Shown one piece after another: positions 45,720 through 56,462 of a stretch of DNA of 64,000 nt. The notes under the pieces are model-generated. The model had not been told where the DNA came from. It was given only the letters and a program-made list of their open reading frames with translations, and ran no database searches. How positions within the stretch are numbered: position 1 is the stretch's first letter; each line of letters begins with the position of its first letter. Position numbers and translations under genes: made by a program. This DNA comes from Dryocosmus kuriphilus. Lineage: Eukaryota; Arthropoda; Insecta; Hymenoptera; Cynipidae. Location: the NCBI GenBank assembly GCA_038277395.1, contig CM076192.1:201562161-201626160 (forward strand), written 5' to 3'.

Positions 45720-46130
45720 CACATTGAGCGACGAAAATCTTCAGTTCATTTTTTGTGAACTTTACTATTGACTGGTGAAATAATCTAAAGAAAAAGCGAA
45801 AAGTGCATAACTGCAGTTTCTTATGGACCAGAAATGCAGTTTGTGTTATGGACTTTTCTATTAGTATTATGGACCTTAAAAGGAAAGAATAGTGATTGGT
45901 GAAATAAGCATATTGCATTTAAAGACAAAGTGAAAAGTGCATAACTGGAGTTCCTTATGGACCATAAGTGCAGTTTGTGTTATGGACTTTACTATTAGTA
46001 TTATGGACATTGAAAGGAAGAATAGTGAGCGGTTAAATAAGGATATTGCATTTAAAGACAAAATGAAAAGTGTATAACTGCAGTTCCTTATGGACTGTTG
46101 AAAGAAACTAGAATTTCAGTATGTGTTATA
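45720..46130 (+). repeat. Leader tandem repeats, about 125-bp units
   Basis: Three units, each with AAAGTGCATAACTGCAGTT, CTTATGGACC, GTTTGTGTTATGGACTTT and AGGAAAGAATAGTGA. They lie between the promoter and the polymerase start. Remnants of one or two units are at 10,790-11,060 in copy 1. Confidence 0.7.
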
Positions 46131-46234
46131 GACTTCTATATATAGTGACTTTAAAGACCTTACTGACAATGAATTTACTATTAAGAAAATCTCCAGTGCA
46201 GTTCTTTTTTGTCCGATATTTTTCTTATGTGTAA

Positions 46235-49200
46235 ATGAAAAACTCCGTCAAAATGATACTCGACGAGTGTGTAAAGCTTGTTCCGGATATAGAGGATGCG
46301 TTGAGCTTGATGGAATCGTCTGGGTGCACACCACTCGACAAAGTGAAGAAATGGAAGAAAGAGTGCTCACTTTGTTTGAAGATAGTTAGGAGGGAACTGA
46401 GAAGAAAAACACCACCGAAGACTTTAGGCGAAAAACAAAAATTTCTAAATATAATTGAGAAGCTCGCGTGCTTGGAGTTACGCTTCGATGTATTAGATAA
46501 GAAGAGGGGAAGAGGAGGAGGAGGAAAATCTGATGACATCGATAGTCGTGTCAAATGGCTAGATGTCGACAAAGCGTTCAATGCTCGCATTAAAACGTGT
46601 GTAGTGGCAAACGTAGTACACAAGGACGTTCCTGCCTTCTTAGACGATGCTCGACTTCTATTTATTTCAAATGTGCGCAAGAACATACGACACCATAAAT
46701 CACTAATTATAAGCACTGTCCTTCTTGCCTATTATATAAAAATTGGCAAAGACGAACCCGATGACAAGAACTTTAAATCAAAGAACGCGGCCTTATATTA
46801 TATGACTGATTTAAAGTTATGATTTGAAACCTATTTCCGGTATCCGATCCTCAAAGAAATGGAGGAATTTGAGGAGAAAGACACTGGGTGGACCCATCAC
46901 TTAATAATAAAACTTTTCATCAACATGAACAAGTTGAATCCCAAGAAGGCAGGTTCATGAGTTGATATTCCACCATCAATCAAGAGGAAAGAAGCATGCG
47001 TGAACATAAAAAATGAATATGACGACGAGTGCTTCAAGTGGGTAATTCTCTCAGCCGTACATCCAGTCGACTGGGGAAAACATCTTAAACGTGTTTCAAA
47101 ATACCAAAAATACAAGGATGAATTGGATTTTCCCGACATCAATTTTCCATTTACGCTCAGGGATGTGAAAAAATTCGAGGAGGAGAACCAAATCTCTGTG
47201 AATGTCTACGGCCTTACTAAGAAGAGTGAAGATAAATTCACAGTGGTGCCTCTTCAACTCACCTCACATAAAAGAGATACGCACGTAAGTATTCTTGTGT
47301 CGAGGAAGATTATGTTTGTGTGGATGGTGAAGAAGAAGAAGAAGAAGAAGAAGAAGAACCAAGAACCATCAATTTTCACTACGTTTGGATTAAGGACCTA
47401 TCGAGATTGGTCTCTAGACAACTGTCTGCAAAAAAAATAAGAAAATATATCTCTGATCGGTGCTTGCACTACTTTGCAAGTATAGAAAAGCTGGAAGCAC
47501 ACACCGAAGATTGTATAAAACTAAATGACTGCAGAGTGGTGCTTCCAGAACACGGGAGGAACATTGTTGAGTTTTAGAACTTTAAGAACCGAGAGCGAGC
47601 TCCTTTCATCATATACGCGGACTGTGAGCTTCTTTTGATACCCGTGAATGATGATGAAGGAGCAGAAAGGACCTCGAATACTGAGGTCTTTGAAAAAAAT
47701 GAGATCTTCAATATTGGCTGTATGTTTAAGTGCAGTTATGATGAAACACTGTCTTTTCACGAGCCATGTCCGGACGATGTGGAGTCGGCAAAGTGGTTTG
47801 CTGAGCAGTTGCACAAAATTATCTAGAAATGTGATAAGATTTTGGCATTTCCAGTACCAATGGGAAAAATAACCTCTGAGCAGCAGGAAGCCTTTATAGA
47901 TGCCAAACCTTGTCACATTTGCCAGAAGGCACTACATCCTCCAATGAAGAGGGTGCATGATCATTGTCACTTGGCAGGTAAATACCGTGGTGCGGCGCAT
48001 GAGCATTGCAACTTGGCATATCAGGACTCAAACACCATACCTGTTGTGTTTCATAATCTGAGTGGGTATGACACTCACATTATCATTCGCGATATTGCAA
48101 CACAATTTGAAGGTAGAGTCAAAGTTCTTGCGCAAAATAAGGAAAAGTACATTTGCTTCACAAAGTACGTTAGGGAAACTCAAATAAGATTTAGATTCAT
48201 CGATTCATTTAGACTCATGGCCTCTTCCCTAGAGAAGTTAGCGTCATACCTCACTCAGTATAAAATTGTCAGTGCAGTGTTGGCCGGTGTTGAGAGGGAG
48301 AAAGTTGAGCTTCTGACGAGGAAGGGTGTTCTGCTCTATGAATACCTGGACTCGAGGGACAGACCCAATGAAACCGAGCTTACACCGAAAGAAAAATTTT
48401 ACATCACACTGAATGATTCGGCAATATCAGACGAAGATTATGCACATGCACAACAGATATGGTGTGGATTTAACATCAAGACACTCGGCCAGTACGTCAG
48501 TCTGTACATGAAAACTGACGTTCTGCTTTTAGCTGACATTTTCGAAAGTTTCCGAGAACAGTGTCTCGAGGTGTACGATTTGGATCCAGCACACTACTAC
48601 AACACTCCTGGCTTGACATGGGATGCCATGCTCAAATATTCAGATGTAAGATTAGAACTCCTCACCAATGTTGATGTGCTGTTGATGATTGAGCAAGGCA
48701 AAAGGGGTGGAGTAAGTCAATGCCCGAACCGTTATGCCATTGCCAATAACAAATACATGCCAGCGTTCAACAAAGATGGGGAGATCATCTTCATTGAATA
48801 TTTAGATGCAAATAACCTGTACGGTTGGGCAATGGAACAGCCCCTCCCTTACGGTGGATTCGAGTGGGTTACGAATTTGCAAAATTTTGATTTCGACATT
48901 CCAGACGATTCACCCTTTGGCTACATTCTGGAAGTAGATTTGGACTATCCCGCGGAACTTCATGACAAGCACAATTACTTGCCGTTTTGCCCAGAACACT
49001 CGAGTCCACCGGGGTCCAGCCAGGAGAAGCTCCTAACTACCTTCCTACCGAAACGAAAGTACGTTCTCCATTATCGTGCTCTAAAAAATACATTAGCCCA
49101 TGGATTGAAGCTTGTCAAAATTCATAGAGTCTTGAAATTCCATCAATCTACATGGTTGAAAAGTTACATTGATTTTAATACTACATTGAGGACTATCGCT

Positions 49201-50085
49201 AAAAACGAGTTTGAAAAGAATCTCTTCAAACTCATTAATAATGCAGTTTACGGAAAGACAATGGAGAAAGTACGAAAATACGTTTATCTGAAACTCGTCA
49301 CAAAGTGGGAGGGTAGGCATGGAGCAGAAGCCCTCATAGCCCGACCAAACTTCCGCAGTCGAGCATTGTTCAGTGAAAATCTCGTTGCGATTAAACTGAG
49401 AAGAACTGAAGTTTTGTTTAACAAGCCGATCTATGTAGGGCTTGCTGTGCTGGATATCTCCAAAATCCTAATGTACGACTTTCACTACGACTACATGCTT
49501 AAAAAATACGGTGACAAATGCAAACTACTATACACTGACACGGACAGTCTTATTTAAAAAGTAAAATGTAATGACATTTGCGCCGACATGAAAGATGACA
49601 TTGAGAAATTTGACACCTCCGGCTACCCTCGAGACAATGTTTTCGGAATGCCGCAAGTCAAAAAAAAAGTTCTAGGTCTCAAGAAGGAGGAGTGTTGTGG
49701 TAAAATTATCACTGAGTTTGTTGGCTTGCGGAGTAAAATGTACAGCATCCGTGTGAACGGCGAAGGCTTTGTCAAAAAATCCAAAGGCGTAAAAGCAGGC
49801 ATTGTACGCAAAAAAATAACTTTCCGCGACAATACGGAATGCTTGAGAAATTTGTCAGTCCAAAGCAGAACCCAGTATGTCATCAGATCAAGACTACACA
49901 ATGTCGAGACGATTAAACAATCAAAAATTGCACTGAGTCCTCATGATGATAAACGATGCTTACTCGCCAACACCAGAGATACACTTGCGTGGGGACACTG
50001 CCGACTAAAGAATGCAATGGACGACGATAACGATATAATCACAGACAATGATTATGACCTTTTGGACTTGCTTGTTAAAAATTAG
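46235..50085 (+). pseudogene. Protein-primed family B DNA polymerase of Polinton copy 2
   Basis: A coding stretch of about 1,280 codons. The N-terminal third has no recognised domain except basic and coiled regions. Then Exo I (IIYADCE, about 47,610), a Cys/His region like endonuclease VII (CHICQKAL, HDHCHLAGKYRG, HEHCNLAY; 47,910-48,020), Exo II (HNLSGYD, 48,050), Exo III (YMKTDVLLLAD, 48,505), polymerase motif A (LDANNLYG, 48,800), motif B (KLINNAVYGKTME, 49,230) and motif C (YTDTDSL, 49,535), followed by the C-terminal palm/thumb part. All six catalytic motifs keep their key residues. In-frame stops occur at 46,820, near 46,958, 47,575, 47,824 and 49,555, and there is a frameshift near 47,300. 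It replicates the linear element in the family; this copy cannot make the whole protein. Confidence 0.93.
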
Positions 50086-50139
50086 TTACTGCAGTCATGT
50101 CATCATGACTTCACTTTGACAACACCTTTGTAAATAGTT

Positions 50140-50158
50140 ACTTTCTTGTAAATATGTG

Positions 50159-50197
<39 letters not shown>

Positions 50198-50545
50198 ACA
50201 GCGGTATTATAAAAATTAGTTACTGCAGACATATCATCATAACTGCACTTTGACATCGCCTTTGTAAATAGTTAGTTTCTTGTAAATATGTTATTATTAT
50301 TATTATTATTACTATTTCTGTACAGCGGTATCACCTGCGTTGTGGTGAATGGATTCTTGCAAATCTGACTCTAATTCAACTTTTGTAAATGCACAGCGTT
50401 ATCACCTGCGTTGTGGTGAATGGATTCTTGAAAATCTGACTCTAGTTCAACTTTTGTAAATGAACAGCGTTATCACCTGCGTTGAGGTGAATGGATTCTT
50501 GCAAATCTATTTATAGTTCAACTTTGTAAATAGGGTATAAAGGAG
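50140..50545 (+). repeat. (TTA)n microsatellites and 62-bp tandem repeats after polymerase
   Basis: TTACTGCAG-ATCATCAT-ACTTTGAC blocks occur twice with (TTA)n at 50,163-50,192 and 50,290-50,312. Then there are three copies of a unit with ACAGCGTTATCACCTGCGTTG, GTGAATGGATTCTTG and CAAATCTGACTCTA. Confidence 0.75.
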
Positions 50546-50654
50546 TTATATATTCGAATAAGGACAGGATGTGAATGCATATAAATTGCTTTTTTTATTT
50601 ATCAAGGAACCTTACATCTACTTAGTGTAAGCATATATACATTTATAATTTAGT

Positions 50655-50835
50655 CTAACATTGGTTCATCGTTGCTTCAACGTTGGCTCAACCTTGGTTC
50701 ATCGTTGCTTCAACGTTGGCTCAACCTTGGTTCATCGTTGTTTCAACGTTGGCTCAACGTTATTTCAACGTTGGCTCAACGTTGGCTCATTGTTGTTTCA
50801 ACGTTGACTCAACGTTGATTCAACATTGCACATAG
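50655..50835. repeat. 11-bp minisatellite between polymerase and integrase
   Basis: About 16 units of period 11, alternating CGTTGGCTCAA, CCTTGGTTCAT and CGTTGCTTCAA. This is the longest and most regular of the four arrays of this type. Confidence 0.85.
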
Positions 50836-50871
50836 TTGATTCAGCATTGTTTAAATATCTGATTTGTCTAT

Positions 50872-51777
50872 TCAGCTGTTGTATGAACTATCAACGCCTA
50901 ACCACTTTACACATACTTTATTGCCACGTCTCTTGATTACTTTTTTCACAACGTATACGTCTGGATGCTTAACTTTGAGAAGTTCCTGTTCATAGAATCC
51001 GCCAGCGATACTTTGTTCTTGATAGTCCTTGAGCTTGTACGTCACTGGATTGGTAGGTGCGACTTGTGTTACAGTGAATATCTCTGTTGTCCAGCTTGGA
51101 GTATATCCTTTTTCAAAGACGTGTTTGTGCTTGCTGACTCGAACCCTATCACCGACTTTGAACTTTACTCTCTTACTTCTGGGTATAGTTCGCAGTTTTT
51201 TGAAGCGTTGCAAGAGTTCCTTCTCATCCTCAGCAGTGACATCTCTGGGCTTCATACCGATTGATCGATGTTTTGTATCGTTGTGCTTGGAGATGAGAGT
51301 GGGTAAAATGTCTATCCACTTGTGGCTACCTCTCAAGCTAAATTGTGGCCACATTTTTTTCTTAAGCATGCGATTAAATTGTTCACAGACTGAAGCCTTT
51401 AGATTACTGTGTGTTGAGTAGAGATTAATCCTGTATTGCTGCATAAGATTTTTAAACTGCGAATTAAAGAATCCTTTGCCTTTGTCATTGTGTAGGTTTT
51501 TTGGTGTACGACCCTGCACCATTACAGATTCCATTGCTGAAGTGACATCTGATCCACTCTTTCTTTTAACAGGGACAGCCCAGGCGTACTTGGAGAAAAT
51601 ATCTATTAAGATAAATAAATACTTATGACCATTATTCTCGTGGGCATAGGGTAACATTTCAACCAAATCTGTCTGCCAAGTCTCATCTATACCGCACATT
51701 TGCACGCGACGACGTGGATAATTCTTTCCAGCTGGTTTATGCAGTTCCGTGACTAGTGCCAGTTTCTCCTTGTCCAT
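50872..51777 (-). CDS. Polinton DDE integrase, intact frame (301 aa)
   Basis: Retrovirus-type (rve) integrase that joins the linear element to host DNA. Starting from ATG at 51,777, the catalytic core has Asp 37 (ETWQTDLVEM), Asp 98 (HNDKGKGFFN) and Glu 132 (KASVCEQFNRMLK); the 33-residue spacing between the last two is about what Polinton integrases show. The C-terminal part has an SH3-like stretch (VGDRVRVSKHKHVFEKGY) and a chromodomain-like tail (DVYVVKKVIKRRGNKVCVKW). No stop or frameshift is present, in contrast to the polymerase. The last residues may be truncated relative to a full chromodomain. It overlaps by about 40 bp the gene upstream on the same strand. Confidence 0.92.
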   Translation of the reverse strand: MDKEKLALVTELHKPAGKNYPRRRVQMCGIDETWQTDLVEMLPYAHENNGHKYLFILIDIFSKYAWAVPVKRKSGSDVTSAMESVMVQGRTPKNLHNDKGKGFFNSQFKNLMQQYRINLYSTHSNLKASVCEQFNRMLKKKMWPQFSLRGSHKWIDILPTLISKHNDTKHRSIGMKPRDVTAEDEKELLQRFKKLRTIPRSKRVKFKVGDRVRVSKHKHVFEKGYTPSWTTEIFTVTQVAPTNPVTYKLKDYQEQSIAGGFYEQELLKVKHPDVYVVKKVIKRRGNKVCVKWLGVDSSYNS

Positions 51778-52165
51778 TCTCGAGGGCGTTTAGTCGAGCG
51801 TCCAAATGAGCAATGAGTTCAGCGTTACGAATTGACAAGTCTTGTTGACTATCAGTCAGCAAGTTCTTTAGTTTCTCGTTGATTAATTCCTCGAGGATAC
51901 GTATCATCAAATTATTATTGTCAATATCTGTTCGCATAGACGATGTGACTTTAAACACTGTACATATCTCGTTTTGAATAATGCGCTGTACAATTCCCAA
52001 ATTGACTGGGTCGTTTTGTTCTTTGGACTCACTAAGGTTGCACAATCTCTTGCCGTCTACGTCATAATGACCGTCGGAATTGATTTTGAATCCCACACCA
52101 GGAGATCGACGGCTTGTTGGTGCAGCGGTTCGATCCAGTTGACGTCCAAACACATCAATACTCAT
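51737..52165 (-). CDS. Conserved Polinton coiled-coil protein (142 aa)
   Basis: Intact frame starting MSIDVFGRQLDRT, with PGVGFKINSDGHYDVDGKRL, a middle helix region (IVQRIIQNEI) and a long heptad-like helix (LMIRILEELINEKLKNLL, DLSIRNAELIAHLDARL). I know this type of protein as a neighbour of the integrase in arthropod Polintons but not its function; a structural or virion role is possible. A fragment is kept in copy 1 (13,555-13,740). It overlaps the integrase start, suggesting one transcript. Confidence 0.7.
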   Translation of the reverse strand: MSIDVFGRQLDRTAAPTSRRSPGVGFKINSDGHYDVDGKRLCNLSESKEQNDPVNLGIVQRIIQNEICTVFKVTSSMRTDIDNNNLMIRILEELINEKLKNLLTDSQQDLSIRNAELIAHLDARLNALENGQGETGTSHGTA

Positions 52166-52201
52166 CCTGATACTGATGATTTTTTTATGTGCACGCTCCT
52201 A

Positions 52202-52711
52202 TTATATGATTCCGGCTTCCCGTAGTTCCTCAATGATGGAGACGGTTTCTTTGTTGTGACTTTGATTGCCTGCTGCCTGAGATGCTAAGAGTAGACGAAG
52301 ACGATCCACTAGTTCGTTAGGGTCATCCCAGTAGACATAGTCAGTATTAACATTTTTCCTTGCTATCATATACTGTGGTAGTGAACCTCCACTCGTTGAG
52401 GACCTTCTGCGTGATACATTGAATAGTTTCGCAATAAAGTTCTTGTATTTGATACTATTGCCTTTTCAAACAGATTCAGTTGCACTGTACCGCTCATCTT
52501 TTTCCTTTGCAGGTTCATCTTTCTTCTTGATTGAAGGACTAGATACGTCAACCAGTTTCTGCAGTGGCATGACCATTGGCTTAAACGTTTCACTCATTAT
52601 CTTTTCAGTGACTTCTTTAAGCATTTTCAGCATTCGATGTTTAGTTTGAATCACCTCACTGGCTTTTGCGATTTGACGGAGCACCTCCTTCTCTTTATGA
52701 AACTTTGACAT
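52202..52711 (-). pseudogene. Polinton protein with ELREAGII C-terminus, one stop
   Basis: A 169-codon frame from ATG (MSKFHKEKEVLRQIAKASE) with a helical N-terminal half, a low-complexity lysine/serine region and a C-terminal module: DDPNELVDRLRLLLASQAAG then SIIEELREAGII and stop. One in-frame TGA at 52,466-52,468 interrupts it. The C-terminal module is the same as that ending the zinc-finger proteins in the palindrome arms, so it is portable between N-terminal types. Function unknown; its place between coiled-coil protein and ATPase suggests a virion or packaging role. Confidence 0.7.
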
Positions 52712-52768
52712 GTTGATGTTTTCGCGGTCCAATCTATAGTGTAATAATTTCCACAGCATAACTCGTAT

Positions 52769-53461
52769 TTATAGAGAGATAAAACAGTCAAATCCTTTTC
52801 GGTATCTGCCATCCTTGAGCTCATTGTCCTTGTCAATGACAACAAATCCATACTTGTCTGTATTCCAACATGCCGAACATAAGCCTCGGAATTGAGAATA
52901 ACTCATGTCAGTGTTAACATGATCGTCATACACATGTCTCAAATTCGTCTCATCCTGCTTGAAAAGTATCAACAGATAGACATTTTCTCGCACCATATGT
53001 TTAGGAATTCGGACATATGTTTGACATAAGTAAAAACTGTCAACATGAGCATGTATAACCATGCAAAAGAAGGCTCTAATGTTGTCCTGTTTCTCACAGG
53101 CTACATCATCAAATACAACTATAGAGTTTGGTTGACCTTCACTTGGTAATATTACCTCTTCATGCAAACTGAAGGTAAAATACTCAATAACATCTACATT
53201 ATTTAACACCCGTTCCAAGAATCGATACTTCGGCTGTTTCAAGGATTTCGAGTAAACGTAGACATTGGCAAATTTCAATCCGTTTGGGTGGAAGATTAGA
53301 GCGAGTAATGTATTTGTGTTGCCACAATTTGACGGTCCACAAAAGATTGCATGAATGCTGTCTGGCAGTAGACTGCCATGATGTTTTACCCTCTTCTGTG
53401 ATTGGACGAGGGAATCAAAGTTATCGACCGGAAGCTTAATATGTGGTTTCTTGAAACGCAT
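52769..53461 (-). CDS. Packaging ATPase (FtsK/HerA-like) with altered P-loop
   Basis: A 230-residue intact frame of the A32/FtsK-HerA type that pumps DNA into capsids. It starts MRFKKPHIKLPVDNFDSL. The Walker A region reads IFCGPSNCGNTNTLL: the position of the essential lysine before TN is Asn. Walker B is SIVVFDDVACE. Downstream are QTYVRIPKHMVRENV (sensor-like) and YGFVVIDKDNE. Length is normal. The open frame with a dead P-loop suggests recent loss of ATP hydrolysis, or a read error. Its promoter lies in the divergent region at 53,473-53,521. Confidence 0.88.
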   Translation of the reverse strand: MRFKKPHIKLPVDNFDSLVQSQKRVKHHGSLLPDSIHAIFCGPSNCGNTNTLLALIFHPNGLKFANVYVYSKSLKQPKYRFLERVLNNVDVIEYFTFSLHEEVILPSEGQPNSIVVFDDVACEKQDNIRAFFCMVIHAHVDSFYLCQTYVRIPKHMVRENVYLLILFKQDETNLRHVYDDHVNTDMSYSQFRGLCSACWNTDKYGFVVIDKDNELKDGRYRKGFDCFISL

Positions 53462-53472
53462 CTTGAGTTCGA

Positions 53473-53521
53473 CTGTCGTAAAATCTATAAATACAGTGCT
53501 TTTATAGCTTTCAGGTCAGTT
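53473..53521. promoter_or_regulatory. Divergent promoter between ATPase and phospholipase-like gene
   Basis: Plus strand: TATAAATA at 53,486-53,493 and TCAGTT at 53,516-53,521 (32 bp from first T to initiator A). Minus strand: TATAAAAG at 53,506-53,499 and ACAGTC with its A at 53,474 (32 bp). The two promoters interlock within 50 bp. Confidence 0.65.
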
Positions 53522-53536
53522 GCGTGCTAACCTCCA

Positions 53537-54319
53537 ATGATTGTGCATCGATGTAAAGGCTTAGTCAATCGACTCACCAACAATTTACCGTTTGAGTTGC
53601 ATTTACCTGTCTATCAATACTGCGGTCCAGGTACTAAGCTAGTCAAACGACTTGCTAGAGGCAATCCCGGTATCAATCCTCTAGACGCTGCGTGTAAAGA
53701 ACACGATATTGCAAATTGACGTAATCGTGAGAACGTTGAAGCGAGAAACTCTGCAGATCGTGTACTTGAGAGTAAAGCGAGGCAGCGAGTATTTGTCAGA
53801 GACGCTAGGTTTGGCGAGAAAGCGGTAGCACTGACAATAACAAACGTAATGAATGCTAAAGCAAAACTCGGTATGGGGTTGAAGAGGTGTTCAAAGCAGA
53901 GGAAGAAGAAGACGAAGGAAGGACTAGGATTTAGAAATGTTGCGAATGCAGCTAAAAAAGCAATGAGGAGAAGTAGTGATGCAAAAGTGGCCATCAAGTC
54001 TGCAATCAGAGGTGCACAGGAAGCTGTCAAAGGTGCGCAAGTGATAAATCCGCGTGTTCTACCAATACCGTCGAAAGTCGGTGGTGTTTTGCCACTGATT
54101 CCCATATTTGCTGGACTCAGTGCACTTGCAGCTCTTATAGATGGAGCAGCTGGTGTATCCAAGGCTGTAAACGATGCTGACGCAGCTAAGCAACAACTTG
54201 GTGTGGCTCAACGTCATAGCAAGGCAATGGAGGCTACTGTTTTAGGAAAGGATTTACACCTGAAACCCTACAGGAAAGGACTGGGACTTCATCTGAGGCC
54301 AGCGTCAAAAAACTTGTAG
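53537..54319 (+). pseudogene. Phospholipase A2-like / basic core protein, one stop
   Basis: From ATG at 53,537. Residues 25-60 form a secreted-phospholipase-A2-like module of the kind seen in parvovirus VP1 and Polintons: calcium loop YCGPGTKL and catalytic KEHD in DAACKEHDIAN. An in-frame TGA follows at 53,717, then the frame continues with an Arg/Lys/Ala-rich part (KRCSKQRKKKTKEGLGF), a glycine/hydrophobic stretch (VGGVLPLIPIFAGLSALAAL) resembling adenoviral core peptides, and a C-terminal LHLKPYRKGLGLHLRP. In the family this is a virion protein thought to aid membrane crossing and DNA condensation. The stop splits the two parts. Confidence 0.78.
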
Positions 54320-54720
54320 TGAAGCTACCACATCGTGGACTCACTGATGCAGATCTGTTGAAATACGCTAAAGCTATAAAAATTCCACATTTTCGTGGAG
54401 TGTTTATGCGTAATGAGCTACCAGTGCGTGGTCCCCGTCAAACTGAGTCAGCTATTGTAAGCCTTGACGACAGTCACGGCTCTGGTACCCAATGGGTAAC
54501 ATATAGAAAGATCGGCAATAATTTTCTATACTTTGATAGTTTCGGTAATCTTCGTCCACCATCGGGTCTTGTCGATTACCTCGGTGTTGGTAGCGTAATA
54601 GAGTACAATGATGATAGATATCAGGACTATAACAGTGTTGAGTGTGGACACTTGCATTTAAAATTTTTGTGTAAACAGCTGTATGTAAGTGACAAATACT
54701 GTCTATATAAGAGAGTGTGA
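54319..54720 (+). CDS. Adenain-type cysteine protease, catalytic His replaced
   Basis: About 130 residues of an adenovirus-like (Ulp1-fold) maturation protease: LTDADLLKYAKAIKIPHFRG, then SGTQWVTYRK, then FLYFDSFGNLRPP, then VECGHLHLKFL with the nucleophile Cys. The residue before WVTYRK that is His in active family members is Gln here. There is no in-frame ATG before the conserved part; the first one is at 54,406 (MRNELP), and upstream only a GTG at 54,319 is available, so the start may be lost. It overlaps the preceding stop by one base and the next frame by about 30 bp. Most likely inactive. Confidence 0.82.
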   Translation: MKLPHRGLTDADLLKYAKAIKIPHFRGVFMRNELPVRGPRQTESAIVSLDDSHGSGTQWVTYRKIGNNFLYFDSFGNLRPPSGLVDYLGVGSVIEYNDDRYQDYNSVECGHLHLKFLCKQLYVSDKYCLYKRV

Positions 54721-54781
54721 TGTACTGATTAGTGACAGTAGAGAGAAGTACACCATTATAAATGAATCATTTACTCTCACC

Positions 54782-55447
54782 ATGACGGGAAACTCTTCCG
54801 TGCTTGAGGCGGAGTATTTCCCACCGATAGAACTCTCTCCACACAAGAACTACGCTCTTGGTCTCGTCGAATTGCTCACATTCAATGCGATTCCTCACGT
54901 TGAAGCTGGAAAAAAAACAATCAAGGTCGGTCAAAGGAAAGTCGTCATACCCGCTGGCAACTATGAGATTGAAGACATTGAGAGATATGTTCAGAAGATT
55001 CTAGCGAATGATGGCATTACAATAAACATCAAGCCAAATAATAACACACTGCGCAGTGAGATAAAGTGTGATCATGCAGTGGACTTTCAACCAGTGGATT
55101 CGATTGGACGTTTGTTGGGTTTCGCACCTCGTGTTCCTGAGGCCCATAAGACTCATACTTCTGATCTACCAGTGGCTATTCTCAAAGTGAACGCACTACG
55201 AGTTGAGTGTAATGCCACAACAGGAGCCTACATCAACGACCGCAAAGTGCACACGATTCACGAATTCTTTCCTGTTGTTCCACCAGCATATAAGATCGTG
55301 GAAGTGCCATTACACGTCATTTATCTGCCAATCGCCGTGAAGACAATACATCAAACTCAGCTCCGCATTGTTGATCAAGACGGAGACTTCGTGAATTTTC
55401 GAGGAGAGATTAGAACAATACGACTACACGTCAAATCATCTTCGTAA
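54782..55447 (+). CDS. Polinton minor capsid (penton-type jelly-roll) protein
   Basis: Open frame; conserved part from MTGNSSVLEAEYFPPIEL (start chosen at 54,782; the frame is open from 54,689). Recognisable blocks: NYALGLVELLTFNAIP, VIPAGNYEIEDIERYVQKIL, SIGRLLGFAPR, TTGAYINDRKVHTIHEFFP, VVPPAYKIVEVP and LRIVDQDGDFVNFRGE. About 222 residues, the usual length. In the family it forms the vertex capsomers of a predicted icosahedral particle. No damage seen. Confidence 0.85.
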   Translation: MTGNSSVLEAEYFPPIELSPHKNYALGLVELLTFNAIPHVEAGKKTIKVGQRKVVIPAGNYEIEDIERYVQKILANDGITINIKPNNNTLRSEIKCDHAVDFQPVDSIGRLLGFAPRVPEAHKTHTSDLPVAILKVNALRVECNATTGAYINDRKVHTIHEFFPVVPPAYKIVEVPLHVIYLPIAVKTIHQTQLRIVDQDGDFVNFRGEIRTIRLHVKSSS

Positions 55448-55485
55448 TAATAATAATGGGTATTGTGTACAATCGCAAAGGAGTC

Positions 55486-55522
55486 TATATAAGCGAGACA
55501 AGATGCCAGACATAGGTCAGTT
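55486..55522 (+). promoter_or_regulatory. Core promoter upstream of the Cys/His protein
   Basis: TATATAA at 55,486-55,492 and TCAGTT at 55,517-55,522, with the A 33 bp from the first T. The same promoter in copy 1 is where the DD41D element landed. Confidence 0.6.
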
Positions 55523-55709
55523 CTCAGTCAGCACGCAAAGCGCTGACAAATCAGAACGTGCTCCTTCTGAAACAACTAGGCCTCAAATTCAAAGAAAGAA
55601 ATTCAAAATATATATTATCTCCAGCTGTTGCAGCAGAGAAAAGAAAATGGAAGAAATATTAAACAAACATTCAAGCACCAGTGACATTTGACGAGTCCAT
55701 ATCCCAGTA

Positions 55710-56223
55710 TGAGAATTATGCACATCAAGCCCATTAACCAGTTTGTCTTCAAGGAGTTGGCTGTAGTTTCTCTCCAGGAAGACTCTCAGCCAGTGGTTTA
55801 TTTCTTTGAGCCTCCGCGCTACTGGCATGTGTTGCCAGCCCTGTACAAGAGCGAAAATTTGTCCCTGACGCGCAATTATCATTGTCTCGAATGGAGTGCT
55901 GGTGAATACCCTACGAAGAAGTGAGGCACATAATTCGAGCAAGGCTGCGTGGTGCCAATGCAGTCTACGTTAAAGGATTGGATCAGAAGAGGTGGATGGA
56001 GCAGTTTCTGAAAAGTGTACATACTCTTGAAGATTTGGGTTGTACTTTACTCCACAAATTGCACCCTACAGTTTGCATGAGATGTAATCACCATACTCAG
56101 TGCTGGTATAAAAATTGTGCATTTCGAAATGCTCTTGCTCTCAGGAACTGTTTCTTGACTCCTCGTGATAAGCCTACTATTAGACATTACACACCAAGTA
56201 AAATCGATGATGATGATGATTGA
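55710..56223 (+). pseudogene. Conserved Polinton-associated protein with Cys/His tail, frameshifted
   Basis: First part, from ATG at 55,710: MRIMHIKPINQFVFKELAVV, QPVVYFFEPPRYWHVLPALY and NYHCLEWSAGEYP. A one-base frameshift near 55,912 follows, then RHIIRARLRGANAVYVKGLD, EDLGCTLLHKL and a Cys/His cluster (CMRCNHHTQCWYKNCAFRN), ending in an aspartate run. I recognise the YVKG...EDLGC arrangement as common in arthropod transposon-related proteins, but no function is known to me. The major capsid gene would be expected near here and is absent. Confidence 0.6.
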
Positions 56224-56462
56224 TGATGTGATGATTGTGTGAAAGATGATGAGATGAAAGATCCTGATGATGATCTTCATACCTAAAACATTGCTTCGCT
56301 TACCGGTTGTGAATATATGTACCCTTAAAAAAGCGTTTTATTCTCCTATGTGTAAATAGGTAAAGATTCTACGTTGTATTCTTAGCTTAAGTATTTTTTT
56401 TAATAAAAAAAGAATAAATTTTTCATGTAAAGAAGCTTTAACTTTCATTTTAACCCCATCAA

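Noticed and set aside
46225..46716. 163-codon minus-strand frame opposite the polymerase start
   Set aside because: It is the antisense shadow of the polymerase N-terminus and has no recognised motif.
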